DNA of 64,000 bases from an uncultured Fodinibius sp. Lineage in GTDB: Bacteria; Bacteroidota; Rhodothermia; Balneolales; Balneolaceae. The DNA lies in the NCBI GenBank assembly GCA_913056455.1, contig CAJXMJ010000002.1:124001-188000 (forward strand), given 5' to 3'. Under the pieces are notes generated by a model. It saw nothing but the letters and a program-made list of their open reading frames with translations. It was not told the DNA's origin and did no database searches. A program made the translations under genes and the position numbers. Below are positions 44,125 through 52,869 of this stretch, one piece after another. Numbering within the stretch: position 1 is the first letter of the stretch; each line of letters starts with the position of its first letter.

Positions 44125-45015
44125 TTAATCTCCCTTATAATTACCAGCCCTTTTCTTAAGATAGGAATGGATCGCTTGTATTTCTGAATCTGTCAGGTGT
44201 GAGAGATACCCTTTAGCAAGTTTCGTCATAAACCCAATTTCCCGACCTCCAAGCGCCTTTCCTTGCCGCAACAATGTTTTAAATTGATGGGTCGAGTAAC
44301 CAGCTCCGACAGCTAAATCAGCGGTTTGCCAGTAACTATCTTCCCCGGATAAATCTTCTCCATGGCAACGGGTACAGTGCGTCTGAGCTAAGTACCGGCC
44401 ATAAATTACGTCCCCATCACTGGGTCGAGCTGGCATGGGAGATGAATAGATATATTCATCAACATCCGGCTCCCAACCCAAAAATACATGTGCAAATCCT
44501 CCGCGAATCAAGTCGGTAGTACTCAATGTATGACCGTAAGTAGAAGGCAAATCTACATTACTGAGATCGGGAAGACTTCTAATGTAGGCAATGAGTGCTT
44601 TTGTGTCAGTATCATTAAGATGATAGTACGATTCACTGGAAGGCATGTCCCCTCCTATAGCTGTTCCATCTTTGTTAATTCCATAGCGTATAGCTTTAAC
44701 AAGTTCGGCGTTACTATATTGATGGCGAACTTTTGTGATATTAGGGCCCACGCGTTCTTCGGTTTCACGGCCTTGCAGCTGGTCGCCATGGCAATACGTA
44801 CAGTGTAGTGTTTGTGAAAGCCGTTTGCCCCTGGCGATAAGTGTGGAATCGAGAGGTACCGAAATTTCAATATGTGAGGGAACTCGCTTATTGACATTTT
44901 GAATTCTAGCTACATCATAATCCTTTCTTAACTGATACGCTTCCCAGTAAAAATATCCGGCAAATAGTATTATCAAGCTAACAATGATCAGGATAGCTTT
45001 TGCTGGCCATTTCAT
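44125..45015 (-). CDS. Diheme c-type cytochrome
   Basis: The 296-residue protein has an N-terminal membrane anchor (residues 7-24) and two CxxCH heme sites, CTYCH near residue 72 and CTRCH near 213, each in a cytochrome c fold of about 100 residues with a distal Met candidate (GGDMPSS; IGFMTK). It should carry electrons in the periplasm. It lies 26 bases after the pectin-acetylesterase-like gene on the same strand and on the same island as laccase and cupredoxins, so a joint extracytoplasmic redox role is plausible. Confidence 0.88.
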   Translation of the reverse strand: MKWPAKAILIIVSLIILFAGYFYWEAYQLRKDYDVARIQNVNKRVPSHIEISVPLDSTLIARGKRLSQTLHCTYCHGDQLQGRETEERVGPNITKVRHQYSNAELVKAIRYGINKDGTAIGGDMPSSESYYHLNDTDTKALIAYIRSLPDLSNVDLPSTYGHTLSTTDLIRGGFAHVFLGWEPDVDEYIYSSPMPARPSDGDVIYGRYLAQTHCTRCHGEDLSGEDSYWQTADLAVGAGYSTHQFKTLLRQGKALGGREIGFMTKLAKGYLSHLTDSEIQAIHSYLKKRAGNYKGD

Positions 45016-45041
45016 AAGCGTTACGGCATGAATTTAATAAT

Positions 45042-46520
45042 TTACTTTTTTAATTGAGTATCAACTTTACTTTCAACATGCTCTATGAGGTCTGTGATAT
45101 CCTGATATGTCCTTTCGCTATGATTGTTAAACTTCACAATAATCATATCACCAGAATTATACGCCTCGGTCCTTTCCCTGATCTCATGTAACAGCGTATA
45201 GGTCACCGGATAATCTCCCGGGGTCCCCTCTACGTCTTTTACTGCTTCTACCAAACTGCAACGCAGGCTGTAGGCCGCGCCCGAATTGGAACAGTCTCGG
45301 TTATGTTCAAAATCGTCATCGGGACTCCAGCCCTCTTCGGTGGACAGTAGTTCGCCCATCTTTTCTATAATCGCTCGGTCGGCCTTTGTATATTTAAAAT
45401 CAGGTCGCCTGCATTGTTGACACTGCATACTTTCCACCGACATACCAGCTTCAATGTCATTAACCCAGTCTCGAAATAACATGCCATCAGACCGGTAATA
45501 ATAAAACAGGGATCGATCCAAGACTGTATGTTCTCTTCCCCCAAGTGTAAATGACCGGAATTCGGGATCACTTTTTCTAATATCATCCCTGTTGTTTTGA
45601 ATCAACGCTGACACTTCAGGCTCCTCCGTTCCTGCCAGTGCAAGGAAATAATGTTGACTTTTGTCATAGGCCTGATCCACCTGATATAATTCAAGATTCG
45701 TCAGTTGTTGGCTTGCCGCTGACATATAAAGTTTTTCGATACCTATATTTTGGGCGTTGAGATTTCTAAATGCCCCATGGTTGTTATATGCTTCCTCCAT
45801 ATTCCACGAAGTTAGATCCGCTTGTTCTATTGCCGATTTCCGGTAGGCTCCTGCTGCATCACCGATACCCACTACACGAGCTTTTGGATAGTGATTAGCA
45901 ACAATATTTGCATAAAAGGGGGTCGCCAATCCTCCGGCGCTGCTTCCACTTACTACAACGGTTTTGGGATTGGGGACGTTATCATACGCCCACTTTAGTG
46001 CCGATCTGCCATTTGGGTATCCCTTATGATGGACGGTAACCCCTTTTTCAGGTCCATCTTCGGTTTGATAACGATAGGTGGCTACACTGTCACCCATCAC
46101 CACATCTCCCGTACAGGTCGGGACATATACCATCGTATAATCATTAAATGGATTATCGGGATGAGATAGGTTAAAGATTCCCTTCTTATTTCTAGGGTCA
46201 TTGTTTGCCAGGTTATATGCGTAAGGGGTGGGATCTGTTTCCGTGGCGCATTGCTTACCGGTCCAGCATGCACCACCGCCGGTAAAGTATACTAACAACT
46301 TGTTGAAATTGGCCTTGCGGGTGAAGTATTTAAATTCCGAGCCATCGGCGCAAGCGGTTTCACCACCGGGTGCATGGGCTTGCCAGTTTTCAGAAGTGGT
46401 TGTTGTGGCAGACTGGCCGTGGACAGACTCAATCCCTGTCAAGACAACAACAATAAGCAGGACAACAAACAAGACAATTAAAGAAATCCCTTGACGAAAT
46501 CTTTTCGCTGTACATATCAT
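45042..46520 (-). CDS. Pectin-acetylesterase/Notum-family hydrolase
   Basis: The 492-residue secreted protein begins with a signal anchor (LIVLFVVLLIVVVLTG) and shows the family motifs LVYFTGGGACWTGKQC (oxyanion loop), VVVSGSSAGG (Ser nucleophile) and GDAAGAYRK; the catalytic Asp and His are not certain, but HNRDC near the C-terminus may hold the His. Members deacetylate pectin or, in animals, remove palmitoleate from Wnt. It is co-oriented with the diheme cytochrome c. Cysteine pairs suggest disulfides. Confidence 0.8.
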   Translation of the reverse strand: MICTAKRFRQGISLIVLFVVLLIVVVLTGIESVHGQSATTTTSENWQAHAPGGETACADGSEFKYFTRKANFNKLLVYFTGGGACWTGKQCATETDPTPYAYNLANNDPRNKKGIFNLSHPDNPFNDYTMVYVPTCTGDVVMGDSVATYRYQTEDGPEKGVTVHHKGYPNGRSALKWAYDNVPNPKTVVVSGSSAGGLATPFYANIVANHYPKARVVGIGDAAGAYRKSAIEQADLTSWNMEEAYNNHGAFRNLNAQNIGIEKLYMSAASQQLTNLELYQVDQAYDKSQHYFLALAGTEEPEVSALIQNNRDDIRKSDPEFRSFTLGGREHTVLDRSLFYYYRSDGMLFRDWVNDIEAGMSVESMQCQQCRRPDFKYTKADRAIIEKMGELLSTEEGWSPDDDFEHNRDCSNSGAAYSLRCSLVEAVKDVEGTPGDYPVTYTLLHEIRERTEAYNSGDMIIVKFNNHSERTYQDITDLIEHVESKVDTQLKK

Positions 46521-46908
46521 AATAAGCTCCCTTTTTAATTAAATGTCAGGGGAGCCATCGTAGATGTTACAAATGGGATAGGATAGCCAGTCAACACTTA
46601 TTTAATATCCAAGTAACTTAAGATATGTAATAAAATCAAGCGTGATGGTCAAAAACGGCCCATTCCTTCATAACGTTAGAAGTGCAAGGGGCAAACAGAG
46701 AAACAATGTTTCCTTGAAATAACTTGTTAGGTTGTTAATACCAACATCCTTGTACCAGCAAAAATTAAGTTAATTCCCCTATCTCATGATAATCGGCCAT
46801 CGCTGTATCGAACTGTAACAAATTATACTTCCCTTTTAAAAAGTATTGGAACAAAGAGTTGTGAATCATATTTAACAATTACATTCACAATTATAAACAT
46901 GGGGTATT
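46521..46908. other. 388-base divergent intergenic region
   Basis: No gene found. It separates the minus-strand esterase gene from a plus-strand small lipoprotein, so it presumably holds both promoters. Confidence 0.5.
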
Positions 46909-47121
46909 ATGATCAAGATCAAATTAGGGTTTATCCTCCTATCTTTTCTTCTCATCACAGCATGTGGAAGTCCCGATCAAGAAAAGAAGACAGACAATAA
47001 CATTGAGACACAATTGGTAAAGGAATCCGACTCACTATCAAATGAACTTTCGTCCGCTAGTGACTCCGTGGAGAAAAAGGTAAATGATTTGCAGGAGACC
47101 TTAGACAATCTGAATAATTAA
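46909..47121 (+). CDS. Small coiled-coil lipoprotein
   Basis: A 70-residue product with a lipoprotein signal ending LITAC (Cys19) and an acidic, Ser-rich heptad-like tail (SLSNELSSASDSVEKKVNDL). It reminds of small outer-membrane spacers in style, but no homology is claimed. The next gene, 28 bases downstream, encodes another coiled-coil exported protein, so they may act together. Confidence 0.6.
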   Translation: MIKIKLGFILLSFLLITACGSPDQEKKTDNNIETQLVKESDSLSNELSSASDSVEKKVNDLQETLDNLNN

Positions 47122-47149
47122 TCGTAACAGGATATTACATAATTTCATT

Positions 47150-47791
47150 ATGAAACGACTATCAGAAATAACAATAGCTACAATTCTGCTGCTATTCATT
47201 GCAGCAAGTGTTAGTATAGCCCAAAACAAGAAAGGAAATAAGGGTAATAAAGGAAACAAAGAACAATCAGAGAAGGTGGAGCAAAAAGCAGAGCGTGCTG
47301 CCGACAGCCTCAAGACCCGGCAAGGCAAAGCGGATTCCTTACGCCAGAAAGCCAAGGGCCAAAAAAACAAAAAGGGCCAGGGGAATGCTTATGGTAAGAA
47401 CAAAGGTGATATTACAGGTCGTGAGTTCGGACAAGCACGAGCAGCGGCTGCAAAAAAGCTCAAAAATGATATCGAACAGTTGGATCAAAATGTAGATTCA
47501 GCGGAAGTAGCAGCTGAACAAGCTGAAGAACGAATAGAACAAGCCGAAAAAAGACTGGAAACAGAGGAGTTAACCAAAGAAGAAAAACGACAAAAAAGAC
47601 AACAGATTGAAAAAGCAAAACTACAGCTTTCTGAGCTTGAGCAAATGATTAAAAGTGAAAAGGCTAATCTGAGCAAAGCTCGTAATAAGCTTGACGAGAT
47701 AGCGACCAAAAATGCTGCAGATAATACTGTAAGCGAACGTGAGGATGATGATCAGAATACAAATGAAGATGATTCAGAAGAAGATAGCTAA
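47150..47791 (+). CDS. Secreted Lys-rich coiled-coil protein
   Basis: The 213-residue protein has a signal peptide ending VSIAQ, a basic segment of GNK repeats (GNKGNKGNK) and long Glu/Lys/Gln coiled-coil stretches (EQAEERIEQAEKRLETEELTK), ending with a very acidic tail. There is no catalytic motif. It is likely a structural periplasmic protein. It is followed by a strong terminator. Confidence 0.6.
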   Translation: MKRLSEITIATILLLFIAASVSIAQNKKGNKGNKGNKEQSEKVEQKAERAADSLKTRQGKADSLRQKAKGQKNKKGQGNAYGKNKGDITGREFGQARAAAAKKLKNDIEQLDQNVDSAEVAAEQAEERIEQAEKRLETEELTKEEKRQKRQQIEKAKLQLSELEQMIKSEKANLSKARNKLDEIATKNAADNTVSEREDDDQNTNEDDSEEDS

Positions 47792-47815
47792 AAACTATCT
47801 ATGAGTACATTACGT

Positions 47816-47845
47816 AAAGGGCCCGATTATCAAATTGGGCCCTTT
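47816..47845 (+). terminator. Rho-independent terminator
   Basis: AAAGGGCCC and GGGCCCTTT form a 9-bp stem with TTTTTATTTT after it, 24 bases past the coiled-coil gene. Confidence 0.9.
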
Positions 47846-47985
47846 TTATTTTCTCTTGAAAAATAATTTCCTCCTCTCACCTACTCGCAGTAGTACTTGA
47901 GCAATAGTTGGATTTTTATTACATAACAGATGTTGTGGTGTTTCTATTCATCTACTCAGATTGGTGCCTACCCCTACGCATATAA

Positions 47986-48178
47986 TCAAATACCAATAAA
48001 ACCGACGATCTCATTATTTTTCTTATCGTAACGAGAATAAGCCCCTACCTCACAGGTTATAACTTTCCCTGACTTGGTGATAAACGGTATTATTAACCGT
48101 TTTTGATTACTCTCGGGATCGCTCTTCTTATTTACGCACGCTAAGTATATTTGAACAGATTTCCAGCTTGGACATGAT
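47986..48178 (-). pseudogene. Fragment of a PAS-domain protein
   Basis: The translated minus strand reads LACVNKKSDPESNQKRLIIP, FITKSGKVITCEVGAYSRYD, and NNEIVGFIGI before a stop. This is the end of a PAS sensor domain, with the usual G.V..(V/C)E and (I/V)G(F/I)xGI phrases. It has no start and lies directly against the integrase stop codon. It is probably a remnant of a signalling gene. Confidence 0.5.
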
Positions 48179-49426
48179 TTAATTAAAAATTCCTTGCATA
48201 TCCTCATCAAGCTTTTCTTCATCGAAGCTTTTCAAATACTGCTCAGTAATCTTCAGATTAGAATGGCCGAGTGCTTTACTAATTGAATATAAATCAAGCT
48301 CTTTTTTTAGAGCATAATTGGCAAATGAGTGACGGGCAATGTGAAAACTCACATTTACGCTTATACCAGCCTTACTTGCCAATTTTTTAAGATTACGGTT
48401 CACAATTACATTTTTACTACTAATTTCTCGCCGTAGAGTATCACCATCCTCATATTTACGTTCTAAGAGCGGAAAAATATAATCAGAAGGGGTAGTATCG
48501 TTTGTTTTATAATGATTTAGGATTTCCAGCATCGGTTGCTGTTGCTTAATGCTCTTCAAGGAGTTGGTCTTATTCATGCGATATTTTAGACGACCATCAA
48601 TTAAATTACTCCAGGTAAGACAACATAAATCCCCAAACCGTATCCCAGCATTATAAAAAGAGTACATAAAATAGTTCCTGGTATGCCAAAGCTTAGAACC
48701 TTTCTCTAGATCAAGGGCCTTAATATCATCAATTTGTTTAGGGCTTAACTTTACCTTTTCGACCTCTTCCGGTTTTACTTTCTCAAAAAAATCAAAAGGA
48801 TCATGCTTATTTTTTTTCGATTGTTTAGCTTGATTAAACATACCTTTTATGCGTTGCAACTTTCTCCGAACGGTATTGGGACTATTACCTTCACGTGATC
48901 CATCTTTTTTCTCTGGCCCTCCCTCAGTCAACAAAAATCTTTGGAAATCGGAAAGAAAGTCCGCATCAACATCAGATAGATTAACATTTCGATCTCCTAA
49001 ATATCGCTCAAGGTTATTAATCACCACTCCCATCTTGCGATGCGACCAGTAGCGGTCGTCTTCCTTTAATTTTTTTCGATATTCCTTCGCATAGCTAATT
49101 AAATTTCCTGTTTTTTTATCTTCAAACAGTTCTAAAATACTTTCAAACGTCGGCTTTTCATCACGTTTGATTAATTCCATTCGCCTTTGCTCCACCTTGT
49201 TATATATTCTGCTCAATTGGATATTAATGGTCCTGTAATTATCACAAGTTTTCCGGACCTCTCTGTGACGTGACTTTTTAGGCTGATAGAATTGATCTGG
49301 CTTAACGTCAATACCAGTACTTTTATATCGGGATTTCCGATCTATAGTAACACGCAAATAAATTGGTATCGTCCCATCATCCTTTTTCTTTCTTTTAAGC
49401 TGCGTAAAACCGAATGTAAAACTCAT
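48179..49426 (-). CDS. Tyrosine-type site-specific integrase
   Basis: The 415-residue recombinase integrates and excises the island at tRNA-Leu. It has an N-terminal arm-binding region (MSFTFGFTQLKRKKKDDG), a SAM-like core-binding domain and the catalytic domain with Arg in NAGIRFGDL, HIARHSFANYAL (HxxR) and LGHSNLKITEQYL (His and the nucleophile Tyr). The frame extends upstream of 49426, but the sequence from the Met at 49426 matches the normal start of this Bacteroidota family. The gene's 5' end lies 159 bases from the right attachment site, the usual orientation. Confidence 0.93.
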   Translation of the reverse strand: MSFTFGFTQLKRKKKDDGTIPIYLRVTIDRKSRYKSTGIDVKPDQFYQPKKSRHREVRKTCDNYRTINIQLSRIYNKVEQRRMELIKRDEKPTFESILELFEDKKTGNLISYAKEYRKKLKEDDRYWSHRKMGVVINNLERYLGDRNVNLSDVDADFLSDFQRFLLTEGGPEKKDGSREGNSPNTVRRKLQRIKGMFNQAKQSKKNKHDPFDFFEKVKPEEVEKVKLSPKQIDDIKALDLEKGSKLWHTRNYFMYSFYNAGIRFGDLCCLTWSNLIDGRLKYRMNKTNSLKSIKQQQPMLEILNHYKTNDTTPSDYIFPLLERKYEDGDTLRREISSKNVIVNRNLKKLASKAGISVNVSFHIARHSFANYALKKELDLYSISKALGHSNLKITEQYLKSFDEEKLDEDMQGIFN

Positions 49427-49584
49427 GGAATTAATTATCTGTTTGTACTTTTCATTTGGTACATCAAAAAGTACAAACAAAATATGTAAATACCCATAAT
49501 AATGGGCTATAAATTTTACACAAAAATGCATTTTTATCTTTTAAACGTGGTTTTTGCACTTCATGTATGCAGGCGAAAGAATAT

Positions 49585-49653
49585 GTTCGAGTCCTATCTT
49601 GGGCACTCAAAACCCTGTAAGTCATTGACTTGCAGGGTTTTACTATTTTAGGT
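49585..49653 (+). repeat. Right attachment site (attR) of the island
   Basis: 69 bases matching 19926-19994 at 63 positions, including the tRNA-derived GTTCGAGTCC and TCTTGGGCA and the hairpin CCCTGTAAG/CTTGCAGGG. It is followed by GGTGCAA at 49662, as at the left end. Only the tRNA 3' end is present, not a whole tRNA. Confidence 0.85.
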
Positions 49654-49681
49654 GAAAAATGGGTGCAACCAAAAATACTTA

Positions 49682-49915
49682 TCAATCATCTTTATTTGTT
49701 TTATCCTTATCCGACTGCTTAATTCCTTCTTTAAATGACTGCTTGACCTTTTTGAGTAGCAACATCATCTGTGAACCAAGCACCTTTTCAATGTATGGAA
49801 CACAGGCCCGTCCGTCGCCATGTTCGCCGGATAGTGAGCCATGATAGCTCCGTACTAAGTCGGCAATTTCTCTATTACGAGGGTCACCCGCAATGAATAC
49901 TACTCTTTCAACCCA
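49682..49915 (-). pseudogene. C-terminal fragment of an FAD-linked oxidase (GlcD/D-lactate dehydrogenase type)
   Basis: The minus strand encodes VERVVFIAGDPRNREIADLV then GSLSGEHGDGR and KVLGSQMMLLLKKVKQSF, ending at a stop. GSLSGEHGDGR is the signature of the FAD-oxidase C-terminal domain. A TGA stands at its left (5') edge and no start or upstream part exists, so this is a truncated remnant just outside the island. Confidence 0.75.
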
Positions 49916-49937
49916 TCATACAGTTAGTTTTCCAAAC

Positions 49938-50351
49938 TTATTTGACATACTTGCCACACAAATAATCAGCTATTAAGACTAGACCTCCTAAAAACCCACC
50001 GCCCAATATCTGTACGAAAGGCAGAAGCACTATGGCCACTCCCGCCTGTGCATTTTGTGGAATATCCGGCGTAAAATAGAAGGTTTTCACATACACCATT
50101 AATGAAGTAGCTACCAAAAGAATGGCAATAATCAACACCAGCCAGGCTTTTAACCCTTTGTCATCTATCCTATAGCTTAGCAGTCCTAAAACTGCATAGG
50201 GACTTATGATCAAGCACAGCATTAAAATATCAGAGATGAAAGAACTTACTGTAAACTGATATTCTACCCAAGGGGTTGCTTCTATCAAAAAAAATATCAT
50301 CTTAGTAAGTACCCCCAAAAGCAAAATTATGCGAGATATTTTCGGAATCAT
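49938..50351 (-). CDS. Four-helix membrane protein of unknown function
   Basis: The 137-residue protein has four hydrophobic helices (about 8-24, 36-60, 68-88 and 105-130). No family motif is recognised. It has normal backbone-like codon use and its own intergenic spacing. Confidence 0.55.
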   Translation of the reverse strand: MIPKISRIILLLGVLTKMIFFLIEATPWVEYQFTVSSFISDILMLCLIISPYAVLGLLSYRIDDKGLKAWLVLIIAILLVATSLMVYVKTFYFTPDIPQNAQAGVAIVLLPFVQILGGGFLGGLVLIADYLCGKYVK

Positions 50352-50591
50352 TCTGCTGTAATTATCTGAATCCGAGCATTCATCTTATTATTTATATGTG
50401 CCATATAATGTAACCAAAGACAACTCCGATCACATCACAAAATATCTAACCGGGATTTTGAAGATACAAGCTGTAATATCTTGTTATAATCTGTTATTGC
50501 CATCCTTGTCTACCTGATCACAAAACCATTTTTATACATTTCTGAATTTATCGTACATTAAAATTCACTTTTCACAAGATATCGTTTAACT

Positions 50592-51041
50592 ATGCGTGTA
50601 ATAGGTATTATCCTAATCGCCATTACTATCATTTCTTGCGCCTCTACGCTCCCCCCCGTCGAGCCTTCATCAAGTATGATGAAAAAGGCTGATACCATTA
50701 TCCTTACATTTAACGAAGCCCCCTCCCAAGCCTATGAGAATTTTGAAACCCATTTGGGGAATCAAGGATTTACCGTAATACGGTCTAATGAACAACCGCT
50801 TACACTCGAAACGCGGCACAAAAAATTTGACCCAACCATCCTGAGACTTTTCGGAAGCTACTCAATGAAGGTAAATGCCACAATGAAAGATTCAGCTCTC
50901 CACATAACAGGTACCCTGGCCAGCGGTACCCAGGTCGAAAATGCAGGTGGAAAGAACAGTCCCGTCAAAGATGGATGGAATAAGTTGGTTAAATTGGCCA
51001 AAGAATTTCCCCACCAGCAGATATACTACAGCAGAAATTAA
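50592..51041 (+). CDS. Lipoprotein of unknown function
   Basis: The 149-residue product has a lipoprotein signal ending IISC (Cys16), then a mixed alpha/beta domain without recognised motif (ILTFNEAPSQAYENFETHLG, LETRHKKFDPT). Its stop overlaps the end of the convergent phosphotransferase-kinase gene by four bases. Confidence 0.62.
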   Translation: MRVIGIILIAITIISCASTLPPVEPSSSMMKKADTIILTFNEAPSQAYENFETHLGNQGFTVIRSNEQPLTLETRHKKFDPTILRLFGSYSMKVNATMKDSALHITGTLASGTQVENAGGKNSPVKDGWNKLVKLAKEFPHQQIYYSRN

Positions 51042-52633
51042 CGGCTACTTCCGTCAATATTCCGATCTGAGAGCTCAATATACAAGCTCCTGATCGTCTG
51101 CTCTACGGGCTGATCGGTCTGTACAGAAATAAGATTATCATCTCCAATTTCGCTTGGCGGATGGTATCGATTTTTGAGCACTTCAAAATCTTCCAAGCGG
51201 GCATCCGATACCACCTCATCGTCTTGGTCGCGCTGCTTCAAACGTGATTTTACCACCTCTTCAGGAGCATTGGCCTCCACAAAAAGATAGTCAACACCTT
51301 TCTCTCGAAATCGCTGCACCAGCTTTTCGCGGGACCTCCTGTTGCTAAAAGTTGCATCCAGAATCACACTTTGTCCCTTTTTAATACACGCTTCCATCTT
51401 CTCGGCAAGTGCCTGGTAGGTTTGCTCCGACATTGATCGGGTATATAACTGGTCCCTTTCTTTGTCCGGCGTTCGTTTCTGCAGTGGAACTCCGGCCATA
51501 GACTTTCGGATGCGATCAGATGAAAAGCGATCAATATTTAACTTCTGCTCAAAATGCTTGGCCAGCGTCGTCTTCCCTGTCCCTACGCCCCCCATAAATA
51601 ACAACACGATAGGCTTGGATCCCAGTAAAGCATATCGAAGGGACAGATCGAAATACCGGGAGGCTGTTTGGGCAGCTTTCTTACGGTCCGCCTGCGGCAC
51701 CTCCTCTTCTGTACTTTGCAGACTTTTGACTTTTCCCTTTACATAGGCGCGGTAACACTTGTAAAAGTCAATGATCTCCAACAGGTCGTGATCGTCCAGC
51801 TTTTGGGCCATTTGATCAATAAAATAGCGTTCTTCCTTCCAACAATTGTTGAAGTCCAGATCCATGGCAAAAAACGCCAAATCTACTGCTAAATCCCCAT
51901 AACGGAACCGGTCGTTAAACTCAATGCAGTCATAAATCTGTACGTTATCGGGAGTAATATGAATATGCTCCAGGTGTAGATCACCGTGACCGTCAACAAT
52001 ACGCTTTTGAGCAACTCTGCGTTCAAAAAGCTCACTGCGACGCTCAAAATATTGATTGTTGAAATACTGTATCGCCCGATACATGTTGTCATCAATCGTT
52101 TCGCCGACAAAGACTTTGGTCTGATCAAAGTTTTCATCAGTATTCACCTTAATACGCTCAATTTCCCCATACTGCAAAATCTGTTTATCCGGCTCCTGAT
52201 TATTATAGAAGTCAGCCAGCTTATCCGCTACACGGTCAAGGTGTGATTTTTTGAGTGTGCCGTTTTCCAGATAGCTGTGCAAAAAGTATTCTTCGGGCAA
52301 CTTCTTCATCTTTACCGCGTATTCTACTACGGCATCAGTGTTTAAATCTTCTGAGATTTGATACCTACCATCCTCTTCTATTACTGATACAACCCCCAGG
52401 TAAATATCATCCGTGAGTCTGCGGTTCAGTTCAACTTCGCGGTGACAGTATTTCTTTCGTTTGTCAACGGAGCTGTAATCTAAAAAGCCAAAATCTACCG
52501 ACTTCTTAAATTTGTAGACATATGGAGGTGCTAAAAATACATGCGAGATATGTGTCTGTACATGCTCAACCGTTTCCGGATGATGGGGATAAGCACTTGT
52601 CTTTTGCAAAAATGTTATTAGCCGGGAATCCAT
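51038..52633 (-). CDS. Bifunctional aminoglycoside-phosphotransferase-like and ATP-binding kinase protein
   Basis: A fusion of an APH/choline-kinase-like domain (residues about 1-330) and a P-loop kinase domain (about 340-531). The first has the catalytic loop VDGHGDLHLEHI and the DFG-like segment YDCIEFN. The second has the Walker A GGVGTGKTTLAK and QSVILDATFSNR, as in AAA_33/zeta-toxin-like kinases. Proteins with this order are widespread in bacteria and of unknown substrate. I prefer the Met at 52633 (MDSRLITFLQ), although the frame begins at 52681. Confidence 0.8.
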   Translation of the reverse strand: MDSRLITFLQKTSAYPHHPETVEHVQTHISHVFLAPPYVYKFKKSVDFGFLDYSSVDKRKKYCHREVELNRRLTDDIYLGVVSVIEEDGRYQISEDLNTDAVVEYAVKMKKLPEEYFLHSYLENGTLKKSHLDRVADKLADFYNNQEPDKQILQYGEIERIKVNTDENFDQTKVFVGETIDDNMYRAIQYFNNQYFERRSELFERRVAQKRIVDGHGDLHLEHIHITPDNVQIYDCIEFNDRFRYGDLAVDLAFFAMDLDFNNCWKEERYFIDQMAQKLDDHDLLEIIDFYKCYRAYVKGKVKSLQSTEEEVPQADRKKAAQTASRYFDLSLRYALLGSKPIVLLFMGGVGTGKTTLAKHFEQKLNIDRFSSDRIRKSMAGVPLQKRTPDKERDQLYTRSMSEQTYQALAEKMEACIKKGQSVILDATFSNRRSREKLVQRFREKGVDYLFVEANAPEEVVKSRLKQRDQDDEVVSDARLEDFEVLKNRYHPPSEIGDDNLISVQTDQPVEQTIRSLYIELSDRNIDGSSR

Positions 52634-52869
52634 TGTATTTGATCTTACTCTTTTGGATAACTTATTGCTAATCATCAACAATTAGCGACCTACATTTTAA
52701 GGTAATAAATCACCCTTCCAAAAATCAGCATTCTTACTAATTTTCTTTTTCACACTACTTTTTACGGGAACTAATTTATCACTGCTAAACTATAATTAAC
52801 GGTGTTATAATTATTTTTTTATGTAAATTAAAAATTCATCAATGAAACTATACTGAGGACAAGAGAGAC

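Larger units (their letters stand above)
19926..49653. mobile_element. Integrative element (genomic island) in tRNA-Leu
   Basis: About 29.7 kb lie between direct repeats derived from the 3' end of tRNA-Leu(CAG). An intact Bacteroidota-type tyrosine integrase is encoded 159 bases inside the right repeat, and inside are MobC-like proteins, a replication-type ATPase and an excisionase-like HTH. No relaxase or conjugation (tra) genes are seen, so it would be at most mobilizable or is decayed. Contents are patchy: a third partial att-like copy at 20676, a tRNA-Ser fragment at 23950 and a degenerate integrase 3' end at 30803 imply accretion of at least two elements. Confidence 0.85.
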
